Notes under the pieces: model-generated
What the model saw: only the letters and a program-made list of their open reading frames with translations
Told to the model about the DNA's origin: nothing
The model's database searches: none
DNA from: Falsiroseomonas tokyonensis
GTDB lineage: Bacteria; Pseudomonadota; Alphaproteobacteria; Acetobacterales; Acetobacteraceae
Reading direction: 5' to 3'
Assembly: GCF_019024325.1 (NCBI RefSeq)
Contig: NZ_JAFNJS010000001.1
Coordinates: forward strand, 62,001 to 126,000
Length of the DNA stretch: 64,000 nt
Program-made: the position numbers and the translations under genes
Part shown: piece by piece, positions 1-8,090 of the stretch
How the letters are laid out: each line of letters opens with the position of its first letter
How positions within the stretch are numbered: position 1 is the stretch's first letter

Positions 1-421
1 AGAGCCGCATGGCCGCGTGGTTGGTCTCATGCGTGTTCCAATAGACCCGCCCGGCGCCGGCCGCCCGCGCCCGGTCGTACACGCCCTCGATCAAGGCCCG
101 GCCGATGCCGCGGCCGCGCATCTCCGGCGCCGCGAAAAGGTCCTGCAGGTAGCAGCTGGCGCCCGGCAGGCTGGTGTTGCGGTGGAAGATGATATGGGCG
201 AGGCCGACCAGCCGCCCCTCCACCTCCGCCACCAGCGCCTCCATCGGCTCCAGCGCCTGGAAGAAGCGCGACCAGGTCAGCGCGGTCTGCGCCTCGGCCG
301 GGGCGGTGTCGCCGGACCGGCCATAGAAGGCATTGTAGCCCAGCCAGAGCGGCAGCCACCCGGCATGATCCGCCGGCGCCACCGGCCGGATGATCAGCGC
401 AGCGCGCGGTTCAGTCGCCAT
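1..421 (-). CDS. GNAT-family N-acetyltransferase (C-terminus beyond window)
   Basis: Reading the minus strand from the ATG at 419-421 gives an open frame to the window edge, about 140 residues, starting MATEPRAALIIRPVAPADHA. It shows the GNAT fold order: an N-terminal IRPV strand, a LVAEVEGRLVGLAHI strand, and the acetyl-CoA-binding motif A as LFAAPEMRGRGIGRALIEG (R-G-x-G-I-G). Such enzymes move an acetyl group from acetyl-CoA to an amine; the substrate cannot be told. The start overlaps the 3' end of dnaB by 11 bp, so it is probably translated from the dnaB mRNA. The last part of the domain lies outside the window. Confidence 0.85.
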   Translation of the reverse strand, partial: MATEPRAALIIRPVAPADHAGWLPLWLGYNAFYGRSGDTAPAEAQTALTWSRFFQALEPMEALVAEVEGRLVGLAHIIFHRNTSLPGASCYLQDLFAAPEMRGRGIGRALIEGVYDRARAAGAGRVYWNTHETNHAAMRL

Positions 422-1949
422 AGCCACCATCATGATGCGTATCGAGGTCGCCGAAGCGGGTGAACTCGGCCTCGAAGAACAGGCGGATGGTGCCGGTCGG
501 GCCATGCCGCTGCTTGGCGACGATCAGCTCCGCCTTGTTGTGCGCATCCTCCATGTCCTTCTGCCACTTCTCCACCGCCTCGGTGAACTTCTGCGGATTG
601 TCGAAGCTCAGCTCCTTCGGCTGGCGGGCCTGCAGGTAGTATTCGTCGCGGTAGATGAACATCACCACGTCGGCATCCTGCTCGATCGAGCCGGATTCAC
701 GCAGGTCCGCCAGCTGCGGCCGCTTGTCCTCCCGCTGCTCCACCGCGCGCGACAGCTGCGACAGCGCGATGACGGGCACCGACAGCTCCTTGGCGATGGC
801 CTTCAGACCCTGGGTGATCTGGCTGATCTCCTGCACCCGGTTCTCCGGCTTGCTGCCCGCCGCCGGGCGCATCAGCTGCAGGTAGTCGACGATGATCAGG
901 TTCAGCCCGCGGGTCCGCTGCAAGCGCCGGCAGCGCGTCCGCAAGGCGGAGATCGTGATCGCCGGCGTGTCATCGATGAACAGCGGCAGCTGCTGCAGCT
1001 CGCGGCTCACCTCCAGGAACTTGTCGAAATCGCGCTGGCTGATCTCGCCGCGCCGGATGCGGTCGCCCGAGATTCGGCTCTCCTCCGACAGAAGACGCGT
1101 CGCCAGCTGGTCGCAGCTCATTTCCAGCGAGAAGATCGCGACGCCGCCGCGCGGCACGGCATGCGGGTCCTTCTCCTTCGCCTCCCGCAGGATCGCCCGC
1201 GCGCCGCCGAAGGCCACCTTCACCGCCAGCGCCGTCTTACCCATGCCGGGTCGCCCCGCCATGATCAGTAGGTCCGAGGGATGCAAGCCACCCAGCTTCG
1301 CATCCAGGTCCCGCAGCCCGGTGGACAACCCCGCCACGCCGCCCGGATTGGAAAAGGCCTTCTCCGCATGCTGGACCGCGGTGGCAAGGGCGCGCTCGAA
1401 GCTGACGAAACCGCCGCCCGATTCGCCGGCCCGCGACAGGTCGAACAGCGCCTGCTCGGCACTCTCCATCTGCAGCTTGCCGTCCAGCTCCGGCTCCGCG
1501 CCGAAAGCGCGGTTCACCATCACCTCGCCCAGGTCCAGCAACTGCCGGCGCAGCCAGGCGTCATGGATCACCTTGCCGTATTCGCCGGCATTGATGACGC
1601 CGACCATCGCCGTCAGCAGCTGGCCGAGATAGGCGGAACCGCCCACCTCATCGAGCAGGCCCGAATGCTCGAACTCCGCCCGCAAGGTCACGGCATCGGC
1701 CAGATGCCCAGCCTCGATGCGCCGCTGGATCGCCGCATAGATCCGGCCATGCACGGCATCGGCGAAATGATCGGCGGCCAGGAACTCCGACACCCGCTCA
1801 TAGGCCTTGTTGTTGGCCAGCAGCGCGCCCAACAGCGCCTGCTCAGCCTCCAGATTCGCCGGCGGCAAACGCTGCGACAGGCCCAACAGCCCATCACCCC
1901 CACCAAAACCACCGGAAACGCCAGGAGACGAAGAGCCAAAGGTGTTCAT
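411..1949 (-). CDS. dnaB: Replicative DNA helicase DnaB
   Basis: At 512 aa this is a full-length DnaB, the hexameric 5'-3' helicase of the replisome. A glycine/serine-rich stretch of about 25 residues precedes the N-terminal DnaB domain (LPPANLEAEQALLGALL). The RecA-like ATPase domain has Walker A GRPGMGKT near residue 231, Walker B LIIVDYLQLM near 350 and the ALSQLSRAVEQR arginine-finger region. The ATG at 1949 follows a G-rich tract that can serve as ribosome binding site. Two DnaA-box-like sequences lie about 50-65 bp upstream. The 3' end overlaps the acetyltransferase start by 11 bp, implying co-translation. Confidence 0.97.
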   Translation of the reverse strand: MNTFGSSSPGVSGGFGGGDGLLGLSQRLPPANLEAEQALLGALLANNKAYERVSEFLAADHFADAVHGRIYAAIQRRIEAGHLADAVTLRAEFEHSGLLDEVGGSAYLGQLLTAMVGVINAGEYGKVIHDAWLRRQLLDLGEVMVNRAFGAEPELDGKLQMESAEQALFDLSRAGESGGGFVSFERALATAVQHAEKAFSNPGGVAGLSTGLRDLDAKLGGLHPSDLLIMAGRPGMGKTALAVKVAFGGARAILREAKEKDPHAVPRGGVAIFSLEMSCDQLATRLLSEESRISGDRIRRGEISQRDFDKFLEVSRELQQLPLFIDDTPAITISALRTRCRRLQRTRGLNLIIVDYLQLMRPAAGSKPENRVQEISQITQGLKAIAKELSVPVIALSQLSRAVEQREDKRPQLADLRESGSIEQDADVVMFIYRDEYYLQARQPKELSFDNPQKFTEAVEKWQKDMEDAHNKAELIVAKQRHGPTGTIRLFFEAEFTRFGDLDTHHDGGYGD

Positions 1950-1996
1950 CCCCCCACTCTACCCCACCCCCCGAGTCGCACGCGCCCCACCCAGCC

Positions 1997-2015
1997 TGTG
2001 GATCACTGTGGATAA
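1997..2015. promoter_or_regulatory. Two DnaA-box-like nonamers upstream of dnaB
   Basis: Positions 2007-2015 read TGTGGATAA, the exact complement of the consensus DnaA box TTATCCACA. Positions 1997-2005 read TGTGGATCA, one mismatch from it. Their starts are 10 bp apart, about one helical turn, in the same orientation. They lie upstream of the dnaB ATG (1949), where a DnaA-controlled promoter would be expected. Binding is inferred from sequence only. Confidence 0.5.
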
Positions 2016-2052
2016 CGGGGACGGTTTCGGCCATGGACGGCGCGGGTGACTG

Positions 2053-2260
2053 CCAGGGGGCTTTGCCCCCCGGCACCCCCCACCAGGAGGCAGTGGCCTC
2101 CTGGACCACGGGACCTTGTGCAGGAAGGGAGAGGGGCCTGCGGGACCACCGAACATTCGGTCGCTACGGCCCCTCTCCCTTCCTGCACATGAATCGAAGG
2201 GATCCAAGGGGCCACTGCCCCTTGGCGGGAGGGTGCAGGGAGGGCGGAGCCCTCCTTGCA
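2053..2260. repeat. Structured intergenic repeat, copy A (quasi-palindrome with 29-nt core)
   Basis: About 208 bp lying 10 bp past the cfa stop. It consists of nested inverted repeats: a GGGGGC/GCCCCC hairpin at the left end; a CCAGGAGGC/GCCTCCTGG hairpin at 2083-2104; a perfect 21-bp inverted repeat at 2118-2138 and 2168-2188 starting GTGCAGGAAGGG; a CCAAGGGGC/GCCCCTTGG hairpin at 2204-2225; and a GGAGGGC-type end. The left arm also resembles the reverse complement of the right arm, so the whole is one large imperfect palindrome around the core 2139-2167. A second copy sits at 20815-21023. The rest of the dnaB-cfa gap (1950-2052) holds only the DnaA-box-like sites. Confidence 0.9.
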
Positions 2261-2270
2261 ATCAACCCGA

Positions 2271-3482
2271 TCACGCCATGGCCGAAGCCCGTTCCGTTTC
2301 CACCATGTAGTCCCGGGTCAGGGGCAGGGTGTCGATCCGGCGGGTGAGTTGGAGTTGCCAGTTGATGAGGCCGCCTTGGCGGAAGCTGGCTTCGCTGGCG
2401 GCCAGGTAGAATTCGAACATGCGGCAGAAGCGTTCGTCGTAGAGCGATTGGATGGCGTCCCGGTTGGCGGCGAAGCGGCGGCGCCATTCGCGAAGTGTCA
2501 GGGCGTAGTGCAGGCGCAGGATCTCGATATCGGTGGTGAGCAGGCCGCTGCGTTCCACCGCGGGCAGCACTTCGGACAGGGCCGGGGAATAGCCGCCGGG
2601 GAAGATGTATTTGGTGAGCCAGGGATTGGTGCTGCCGGGTCCGTCGCTGCGACCGATCGCGTGCACCAGGGCCACGCCATCCGGGCGCAGGGCCTGGCGG
2701 ATGGTGCGGAAGAAGGCGGTGTAGGTGGTGATGCCGACATGTTCGAACATGCCGACGGAGACGATCCGGTCCACTGGCCGGGTCCAGTCGCGGTAGTCCA
2801 TCAGTTCGAAGCGGCAGTGGTCGGAAAGCCCCGCTTCCTCGGCGCGCCGGCGGGCTTCGGCGTGTTGTTCCTGGGACAGGGTGATGCCGGTGACGCGGGC
2901 GCCGTGGTCGCGGGCGAGCGTCAGGGCCATGCCGCCCCAGCCGCAGCCGATATCGAGGATCTCGAGTCCCGGCCGGTCGAGGCGCAGTTTCGCGGCGATG
3001 TGGCGTTTCTTGGCCGCCTGGGCTTCCTCCAGGCTTTCCTGGCCGGTCGGGAAGTAGGCGCAGGAGTATTGCCGGTCCCGGTCCAGGAACAGGGCGTAGA
3101 GCCGGCCGTTCAGGTCGTAGTGGTGGGCGACGTTGCGGCGGGCACGGGCGGCGGGGTTGAACTGGTCGATCCGTCGCCGGGCGAGGCGCCATAGGGCGTG
3201 CAGCTGTTCGGCCGGGTGGGTGGCGCCGGGCGCCCAATTGACCATGAGGAGTTCGAGCAGGTCGAGCAGGCGGCCCTCCAGCGGCTCGATCTCCCCGTTC
3301 ATGTAGGATTCGCCGAAGGACAGGCCGGGATTGGTGATCAGGCGGCGCGCGGCGCGGCGGGTCAGGATGCGCATGCCGGCTTCTGGGCCGGCGCCGTCGC
3401 CATAGTGGCGGATGCGGCCATCGGGGTCGTGCACGGTCAGTCGCCCGTGGCGGATGGCGCGGGACAGCATGGCGTGCAGCAT
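2271..3482 (-). CDS. cfa: Cyclopropane-fatty-acyl-phospholipid synthase
   Basis: 403 aa, the usual size. It transfers a methylene from S-adenosylmethionine to cis double bonds of membrane phospholipid acyl chains. The SAM-binding motif is ILDIGCGWGGMAL near residue 172. Other family signatures are the NVAHHYDLNG segment, YSCAYFP, and FIFPGG(Y) as KYIFPGGYSP. The ATG at 3482 is chosen because AGGAGGGG lies 10 nt upstream; a further-upstream ATG at 3551 would add 23 residues without a binding site or family similarity. The repeat copy A lies directly downstream and may act in 3'-end formation. Confidence 0.93.
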   Translation of the reverse strand: MLHAMLSRAIRHGRLTVHDPDGRIRHYGDGAGPEAGMRILTRRAARRLITNPGLSFGESYMNGEIEPLEGRLLDLLELLMVNWAPGATHPAEQLHALWRLARRRIDQFNPAARARRNVAHHYDLNGRLYALFLDRDRQYSCAYFPTGQESLEEAQAAKKRHIAAKLRLDRPGLEILDIGCGWGGMALTLARDHGARVTGITLSQEQHAEARRRAEEAGLSDHCRFELMDYRDWTRPVDRIVSVGMFEHVGITTYTAFFRTIRQALRPDGVALVHAIGRSDGPGSTNPWLTKYIFPGGYSPALSEVLPAVERSGLLTTDIEILRLHYALTLREWRRRFAANRDAIQSLYDERFCRMFEFYLAASEASFRQGGLINWQLQLTRRIDTLPLTRDYMVETERASAMA

Positions 3483-3621
3483 AGGCGCGACCCCTCCTGC
3501 GGGGTCTCGCACGGCATCCCACCGGACCCCGACCGGGGTCCGATATGGCAATTTCGTTAAGGCTGATTCAAGCGGCCAAGGTCGGCGCGAGGGGGCGAGG
3601 CCCCGTTCACGATTTGCGGAT

Positions 3622-3658
3622 CGCCGGCGGGACGGGGTGGGGCCCGTCCCGGCCGGCG
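3622..3658 (-). terminator. Possible terminator after rplI
   Basis: Just past the rplI stop, the transcript can fold a GC stem of about 14 bp with one bulge (GCCGGCCGGGACGGG paired with CCCGTCCCGCCGGC). No clear U-run follows, so it may be a strong hairpin rather than a classical Rho-independent terminator. It lies between the ribosomal operon and cfa. Confidence 0.45.
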
Positions 3659-3664
3659 CGCCGG

Positions 3665-4237
3665 TCAGTCGCGGTCGGCGGCCGCGCCGAGTTCGGCCAG
3701 CTCGGCGGCCAGTTCGGCCTCCAGGCTCTCTTCCTCGGCCTGGTCGGCGGCGCGCAGGTCTTCGCCGCGGGCCTGCTTCTCGGCTTCCTCGACGGAGCGG
3801 GCGACGTTCACGCCGACTTCGATCACCACTTCCGGGTGCAGCGCCACGCGCACCTGGGTCAGGCCCAGCTGCTTGATCGGCTGTTCCAGCAGGATCTGGC
3901 TGCGTTCCAGCGTCAGGCCGCTGCCCTTGCAGGCATCGGCGATGTCGCGGCCGGAGACGGAGCCGTAGAGGCCGCCGCTTTCGCCGGCGGAGCGGATGAT
4001 GACGACCGACAGGCCGTGCACGCGCTCGGCCACCCGCTCGGCCTCCTCGCGGCGCTTCAGGTTCTGCGCCTCGAGCTGCGCGCGCTCACGCTCGAAGCGC
4101 GCCAGGTTGTCCTTGTTGGCGCGGATCGCCTTGCCCTGGGGGAGCAGGAAGTTGCGCGCGTAGCCGGGGCGGACCTTCACCAGCTCGCCCATCTGGCCGA
4201 GCTTTTCGACCCGCTGCATCAGGATGACTTCGATCAT
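3665..4237 (-). CDS. rplI: 50S ribosomal protein L9
   Basis: 190 aa. It starts [20 protein letters not shown] and carries the L9 signature [16 protein letters not shown], which binds domain V of 23S rRNA at the base of the L1 stalk. The globular C-terminal domain is present ([31 protein letters not shown]). The protein runs about 40 residues beyond the E. coli length with a Glu/Ala-rich acidic tail. The start is the ATG at 4237, giving the canonical MIEVIL N-terminus; a TTG at 4252 is not needed. It is the last gene of the rpsF-rpsR-DUF2232-rplI operon. Confidence 0.96.
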   Translation of the reverse strand: MIEVILMQRVEKLGQMGELVKVRPGYARNFLLPQGKAIRANKDNLARFERERAQLEAQNLKRREEAERVAERVHGLSVVIIRSAGESGGLYGSVSGRDIADACKGSGLTLERSQILLEQPIKQLGLTQVRVALHPEVVIEVGVNVARSVEEAEKQARGEDLRAADQAEEESLEAELAAELAELGAAADRD

Positions 4238-4261
4238 GGCTGCACCGTTCAAATCAGGGGT

Positions 4262-5203
4262 TCAGACCCGGGGGGGCGCGCTGCGCCGGGCCCGGGTTCC
4301 ATTGAAAATATCGTAGAAGCCGTAGCCCGCGACGCCGAGCGCCACGGGCACCGAGAGGATCAGCAACGCGGCATAGGCGCCGCCCAGCACGAAGGCGCGC
4401 CCGCGGATGGCCGCCGAGGCGCGGTGCAGGGCCGCGAGGCCATGCAGGAAGACCGGCACCAGCAGCACCAGCAGCAGGGAGAGGGTGACGGCATCGCCGC
4501 CTTCCTCCGCCGCCAGCCAGAAGCCGCCGGCCAGCGCCGGCAGCAGCGGGTACCAGCCCGGCAGCCGCGCCTCCCGCCAGGCGGGGGTGGTGGCGAGGAC
4601 GCCGGCCCGCTTCAGCAGGGCCGCGCCGGCCGCGGCATTCACCAGCAGCGCCAGCGCCACCCAGAAGCCGATCGCGGCGGCCTTGACCCGCACCAGCTCC
4701 TCGACCAGGCCGTCATTGGCCGGCAGGCCCATGCGCTGCAGCCCGACCTCCGCCGCCTCCCGCATCGCGCCTTCCAGCCCGCCGGGCGCATCGCCCAGCA
4801 GGAAGGCCGCCAGCAGGACGCCGGCGGCCGGAATCAGGCCGAGCAGCGCGAAGGGAAGGCTGAGCGCGAAGGGCCGTCCGGCCGCCAGCACGAGGGCCGC
4901 GGCCGGCACGCCGAACAGCGCCAGGAACAGGCCGAGCCCGGTGGCGCTGCCCAGCAGCAGCAGCACCAGGCTTGCCACGGCCAGGGAGGCCAGGATCGTG
5001 AAGCCGCCGAAGCCGATGCCCGCCATGAACAATGGCAGGGAGGCCAGCCACAGGGCGAAGGCGCCGCCCGGCAGGCCGCGGAAGGCCCAGAGGGCCAGCA
5101 CCGCGGAGGCCAGGCCGGCAGACGCGGCCGCGAGCAGGCGCGGATCGGCGGCGATGCCGCCGCGACCCTTCCCCTGCTCCTCGTCCATGCTGCCCGTCAC
5201 CAT
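4262..5203 (-). CDS. DUF2232 family membrane protein of the ribosomal operon
   Basis: 313 aa, almost wholly hydrophobic after a short charged N-terminus (MDEEQGKGRGG), with about eight predicted membrane spans. Length, composition and position between rpsR and rplI match the DUF2232 membrane proteins found there in many alphaproteobacteria; the biochemical role is unknown. The start is either ATG 5203 or ATG 5188 (MDEEQGKGR); the second gives the more natural N-terminus. It lies 24 bp after rpsR and 24 bp before rplI, so it is surely cotranscribed with them. Confidence 0.8.
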   Translation of the reverse strand: MVTGSMDEEQGKGRGGIAADPRLLAAASAGLASAVLALWAFRGLPGGAFALWLASLPLFMAGIGFGGFTILASLAVASLVLLLLGSATGLGLFLALFGVPAAALVLAAGRPFALSLPFALLGLIPAAGVLLAAFLLGDAPGGLEGAMREAAEVGLQRMGLPANDGLVEELVRVKAAAIGFWVALALLVNAAAGAALLKRAGVLATTPAWREARLPGWYPLLPALAGGFWLAAEEGGDAVTLSLLLVLLVPVFLHGLAALHRASAAIRGRAFVLGGAYAALLILSVPVALGVAGYGFYDIFNGTRARRSAPPRV

Positions 5204-5227
5204 ACTGCCCTCGGCCGTGCCGCGTGA

Positions 5228-5515
5228 TCAGTCGTTGATCACGTAGGGCAGCAGCGCCAGGAAGCGGGCGCGCTTGATGGCGTTCGCCAGCTCGCGCTGC
5301 TTCTTGGCGGAGACCGCCGTGATGCGGCTCGGCACGATCTTGCCGCGCTCGCTCAGGAAGCGGGACAGCAGGCGCACGTCCTTGTAGTCGATCTTCGGCG
5401 CGTTCGGGCCGGAGAAGGGGCAGGACTTGCGGCGGCGGTAGAAGGGCCGGCGGGCGCCGACGGCGGGGCGCCGCTGGGCGGGGTTCAGGGCGATGTCTTC
5501 GTTGCGATCGGACAT
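5228..5515 (-). CDS. rpsR: 30S ribosomal protein S18
   Basis: 95 aa. The S18 core is clear: [40 protein letters not shown] and the basic [20 protein letters not shown] helix. S18 pairs with S6 on the 30S platform and binds 16S rRNA. A roughly 15-residue N-terminal extension precedes the RRPFYRRRK segment. The gene follows rpsF by 6 bp, matching the conserved S6-S18 gene pair. Confidence 0.97.
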   Translation of the reverse strand: MSDRNEDIALNPAQRRPAVGARRPFYRRRKSCPFSGPNAPKIDYKDVRLLSRFLSERGKIVPSRITAVSAKKQRELANAIKRARFLALLPYVIND

Positions 5516-5521
5516 GATGGA

Positions 5522-6007
5522 TTACTCCTCGCCGCCCATGCCGGGGCCCATATCGAGTTCGTCGCGCGGACGGGCGCGGAATTCCTCGCGGTCGTCACGC
5601 TCGCGGCCACCGGTGCGGCCGGAGCCGAAGCGGCCGGCCGGGCGCGGGCCGCGGAAGCCGCGGTCACGCTCGCGGTCGTCGGAGCGGCGGGCCAGGATGG
5701 CCGAGGGGGCGTCGTCGATCGCGTCGATCCGCAGCGTCAGGCTGCGCAGCACGTCCTCGTTCAGGCCGAGCTGGCGCTCCACCTCGAGCAGGGCGGCCGG
5801 GGTCGATTCCAGGCCCAGCAGCATGTAGTGGGCCTTGCGGTTCTTCTTGATGCGGTAGGCGAGGCCGCGCAGGCCCCAATATTCCCGCTTCTTGATCTCG
5901 CCGCCGTTCATTTCGGTGAGGGTCGCCTGCACCTGGTCGGCAATCGCCTCGACCTGGGCCTGCGTGACGTCATTGCGTGCAATCAGCACGCATTCATACA
6001 AGGGCAT
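5522..6007 (-). CDS. rpsF: 30S ribosomal protein S6
   Basis: 161 aa. The start is the ATG at 6007 (MPLYECVLIARNDVTQAQ), preceded by GGAGGG nine bases upstream; the longer frame to 6181 has no such support. The S6 domain covers about the first 100 residues, with the KREYWGLRGLAYRIKKNRKA segment that contacts S18 and 16S rRNA. The last 50 or so residues are an Arg/Gly/Asp-rich disordered tail (RDRGFRGPRPAGRFGSGRTG) ending in acidic GMGGEE. It heads the rpsF-rpsR-DUF2232-rplI operon. Confidence 0.96.
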   Translation of the reverse strand: MPLYECVLIARNDVTQAQVEAIADQVQATLTEMNGGEIKKREYWGLRGLAYRIKKNRKAHYMLLGLESTPAALLEVERQLGLNEDVLRSLTLRIDAIDDAPSAILARRSDDRERDRGFRGPRPAGRFGSGRTGGRERDDREEFRARPRDELDMGPGMGGEE

Positions 6008-6162
6008 CCGATTCCCTCCGGCTGTCTCAACCCCACGGGCCCGGGCACCATGCTCGGGTCGCGCATAAACGGGCATAGCCGGGACCGATGCCTCGGGTCC
6101 CGGCAGGGGAGCGGGGCGTAAAGCATGGTGGGGGCGGCGCGGCAAGCAATTTCGACTCGGGC

Positions 6163-6191
6163 TTGACGCCGCGACCCACACCGCCCTAGGC
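6163..6191 (+). promoter_or_regulatory. Candidate sigma-70 promoter of fabD
   Basis: TTGACG at 6163-6168 (CTTGAC in context) is followed after 17 bp by CTAGGC at 6186-6191. The -35 is a good alphaproteobacterial match; the -10 is weak. It lies about 50 bp before the fabD ATG in the divergent rpsF/fabD gap. Confidence 0.4.
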
Positions 6192-6243
6192 CGCGCGACC
6201 GCCCCCCTTTAAAACGCCCAGCCAGATCGCACGGACCGAAAAA

Positions 6244-7203
6244 ATGGCGCTCGCCTTCACCTTCCCCGGCCAGGGCAGCCAGGCCCCCGGCATGGGCCGC
6301 GACCTCGCAGCCGCCTTCCCCGCGGCCCGCGAGGTCTTCCAGGAAGTGGACGAGACCCTGAAGCAGAAGCTGTCCCGGCTGATGTTTGAGGGCCCGCCCG
6401 AGGAGCTGACGCTGACCGCCAATGCCCAGCCGGCGCTGATGGCCATGTCCATCGCGGTGCTGCGGGTGCTGGAGAAGGAAGGCGGCTTCCTGCTGCGCGA
6501 CCGCGTGGCGCTGGTGGCCGGCCATTCGCTGGGCGAATACGCGGCGCTCGCCGCCGCCGGCACCTTCGACCTGTCCACCACCGCCCGCCTGCTGCGGCTG
6601 CGCGGCGAGGCGATGCAGAAGGCGGTCCCCGCCGGGGAAGGCGCCATGGCCGCCCTGCTGGGCGCCGAGCTGGAGCAGGCCCAGGCCATTTGCGCCGCCG
6701 CCGCCGAGGACCCCGCCACCGGCGAACGCCAGGTGGTGGAGGTGGCGAATGACAATGGCGGCGGCCAGATCGTGATTTCCGGCCATGCCGCGGCGGTGGA
6801 CCGCGCCATCGAGGGCTCCAAGGCCGCCGGCGTGAAGCGCGCCATGAAGCTGCCGGTCTCCGCCCCCTTCCACTGCGCCCTGATGGCCCCCGCCGCCGAT
6901 GCGATGGCGGAGGCGCTGGCCGAGGCCGAGATGCGCACGCCGCTGGTCCCCCTGGTCGCCAATGTCTCCGCCGCCAAGGCCACCGACCCGGTCGAGATCC
7001 GCGACTTGCTGGTGCGCCAGGTCACCGGCACGGTGCGCTGGCGCGAATGCATCCTGGCCATGGGCGCGATGGGCTGCGAGCAGTTCGTCGAGATCGGCTC
7101 GGGCCGCGTCCTGACCGGGCTGATGAAGCGCCTGGCGCCGGAGGCCAAGGCCAGCGCGATCGGCACCCCCGCCGAGATCGAAGCCTTTCTGAAGTCGCTG
7201 TGA
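6244..7203 (+). CDS. fabD: Malonyl-CoA:ACP transacylase
   Basis: 319 aa. It loads malonyl groups from CoA onto acyl carrier protein for fatty acid elongation. It opens with the typical FTFPGQGSQ; the nucleophile is the serine of GHSLGEY (Ser95) and the catalytic histidine lies in SAPFHCALM near residue 209. The VANVSA and QVTGTVRW segments are also typical. It heads a fatty acid synthesis run (fabD, GNAT fusion, fabG, then acpP and fabF). Its stop overlaps the GTG start of the next gene (GTGA). Confidence 0.97.
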   Translation: MALAFTFPGQGSQAPGMGRDLAAAFPAAREVFQEVDETLKQKLSRLMFEGPPEELTLTANAQPALMAMSIAVLRVLEKEGGFLLRDRVALVAGHSLGEYAALAAAGTFDLSTTARLLRLRGEAMQKAVPAGEGAMAALLGAELEQAQAICAAAAEDPATGERQVVEVANDNGGGQIVISGHAAAVDRAIEGSKAAGVKRAMKLPVSAPFHCALMAPAADAMAEALAEAEMRTPLVPLVANVSAAKATDPVEIRDLLVRQVTGTVRWRECILAMGAMGCEQFVEIGSGRVLTGLMKRLAPEAKASAIGTPAEIEAFLKSL

Positions 7204-8090
7204 CGCACTGGTTCGACCTCACCTCCCAGCCCAGCGCGGAGGAGGAGAAGGCGGTCCGGGACGCGCTCTGGGCCGCGAATGCCGAAGCCGGCCATCCCTG
7301 GGAGCGGAAGGGGCTGACGCTGCCGCTGCGGGATGCGGCGGGCACGGTGGTGGGCGGGCTGCTCGGCGCCACCGCTTGGCGCTGGTGCTACATCGAGAAC
7401 CTGGCGGTGCCGCCCGCCCTGCGCGGCGCCGGCTGGGGCCGCAAGCTGATGGCCGCGGCGGAGGCCGAGGCGCGGCGGCGCGGCTGCATCGGCATCCGGC
7501 TGGATACCTACAGCTTCCAGGCGCGCGGCTTCTACGAGAAGCTGGGCTTTGCCGTCATCGGCCAGATCGAGGACTGCCCGCCCGGCCAGACCCGCTTCAG
7601 CATGACCAAGCGGCTGGATGCGCCTGGGCCGGTCGCGATCCCCTGGCCGGATGCCGCCGCCCCGCGCGCCACCATCGCCCCGGGCGGGGCCTCCCTGGTC
7701 CCGGTGCTGCTGGCCGGCCTCAGCACCCATTCGGTGGCCCAGGCCGGCCCGCATGGGCATGCGCCCTTCAGCCTGGCGGTCCATGCGCCGGACGAGGCGC
7801 AGCCGGCGGGCGGGCTCTACGGCTACAGCTTCTTCAACTGGATGTTCATCCAGTACTTCTTCCTGCCGGAAGCGCTGCGCGGCCAGGGCCTCGGCCGGCT
7901 GCTGATGCAGCGGGCGGAGGAGGAGGCGCGGGCGCGCGGCTGCGCCGGCATCTGGCTCGATACCTTCAGCTTCCAGGCCCTGCCCTTCTACGAAAGCCTG
8001 GGCTACCGGCAGTTCGGCCGGCTCGACGACTTCCCGCCCGGCCATAGCCGGCACTACCTCATGAAGCGCCTTACGGACGGAGAGACCTGA
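7200..8090 (+). CDS. Tandem GNAT acetyltransferase (two fused domains)
   Basis: 296 aa from GTG 7200, which overlaps the fabD stop by 4 bp. Two GNAT units lie head to tail. The first has RGAGWGRKLM and ends IRLDTYSFQARGFYEKLGF; the second has RGQGLGRLLM and ends IWLDTFSFQALPFYESLGY. Both units end in a PPG..R....KRL sequence, so they arose by internal duplication and both keep the acetyl-CoA loop. The substrate is unknown. Its place between fabD and fabG, coupled to both by stop-start overlaps (GTGA and TGATG), is unusual and implies coexpression with fatty acid synthesis. Confidence 0.88.
   Translation: MTHWFDLTSQPSAEEEKAVRDALWAANAEAGHPWERKGLTLPLRDAAGTVVGGLLGATAWRWCYIENLAVPPALRGAGWGRKLMAAAEAEARRRGCIGIRLDTYSFQARGFYEKLGFAVIGQIEDCPPGQTRFSMTKRLDAPGPVAIPWPDAAAPRATIAPGGASLVPVLLAGLSTHSVAQAGPHGHAPFSLAVHAPDEAQPAGGLYGYSFFNWMFIQYFFLPEALRGQGLGRLLMQRAEEEARARGCAGIWLDTFSFQALPFYESLGYRQFGRLDDFPPGHSRHYLMKRLTDGET

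Noticed and set aside
2116-2310. Short peptides starting MCRKGEGPAG in repeat copy A, with a matching one on the opposite strand of copy B
   Set aside because: They come from the repeat itself; the frames continue into unrelated flanks and have no start signals. The opposite-strand match instead supports the core inversion.
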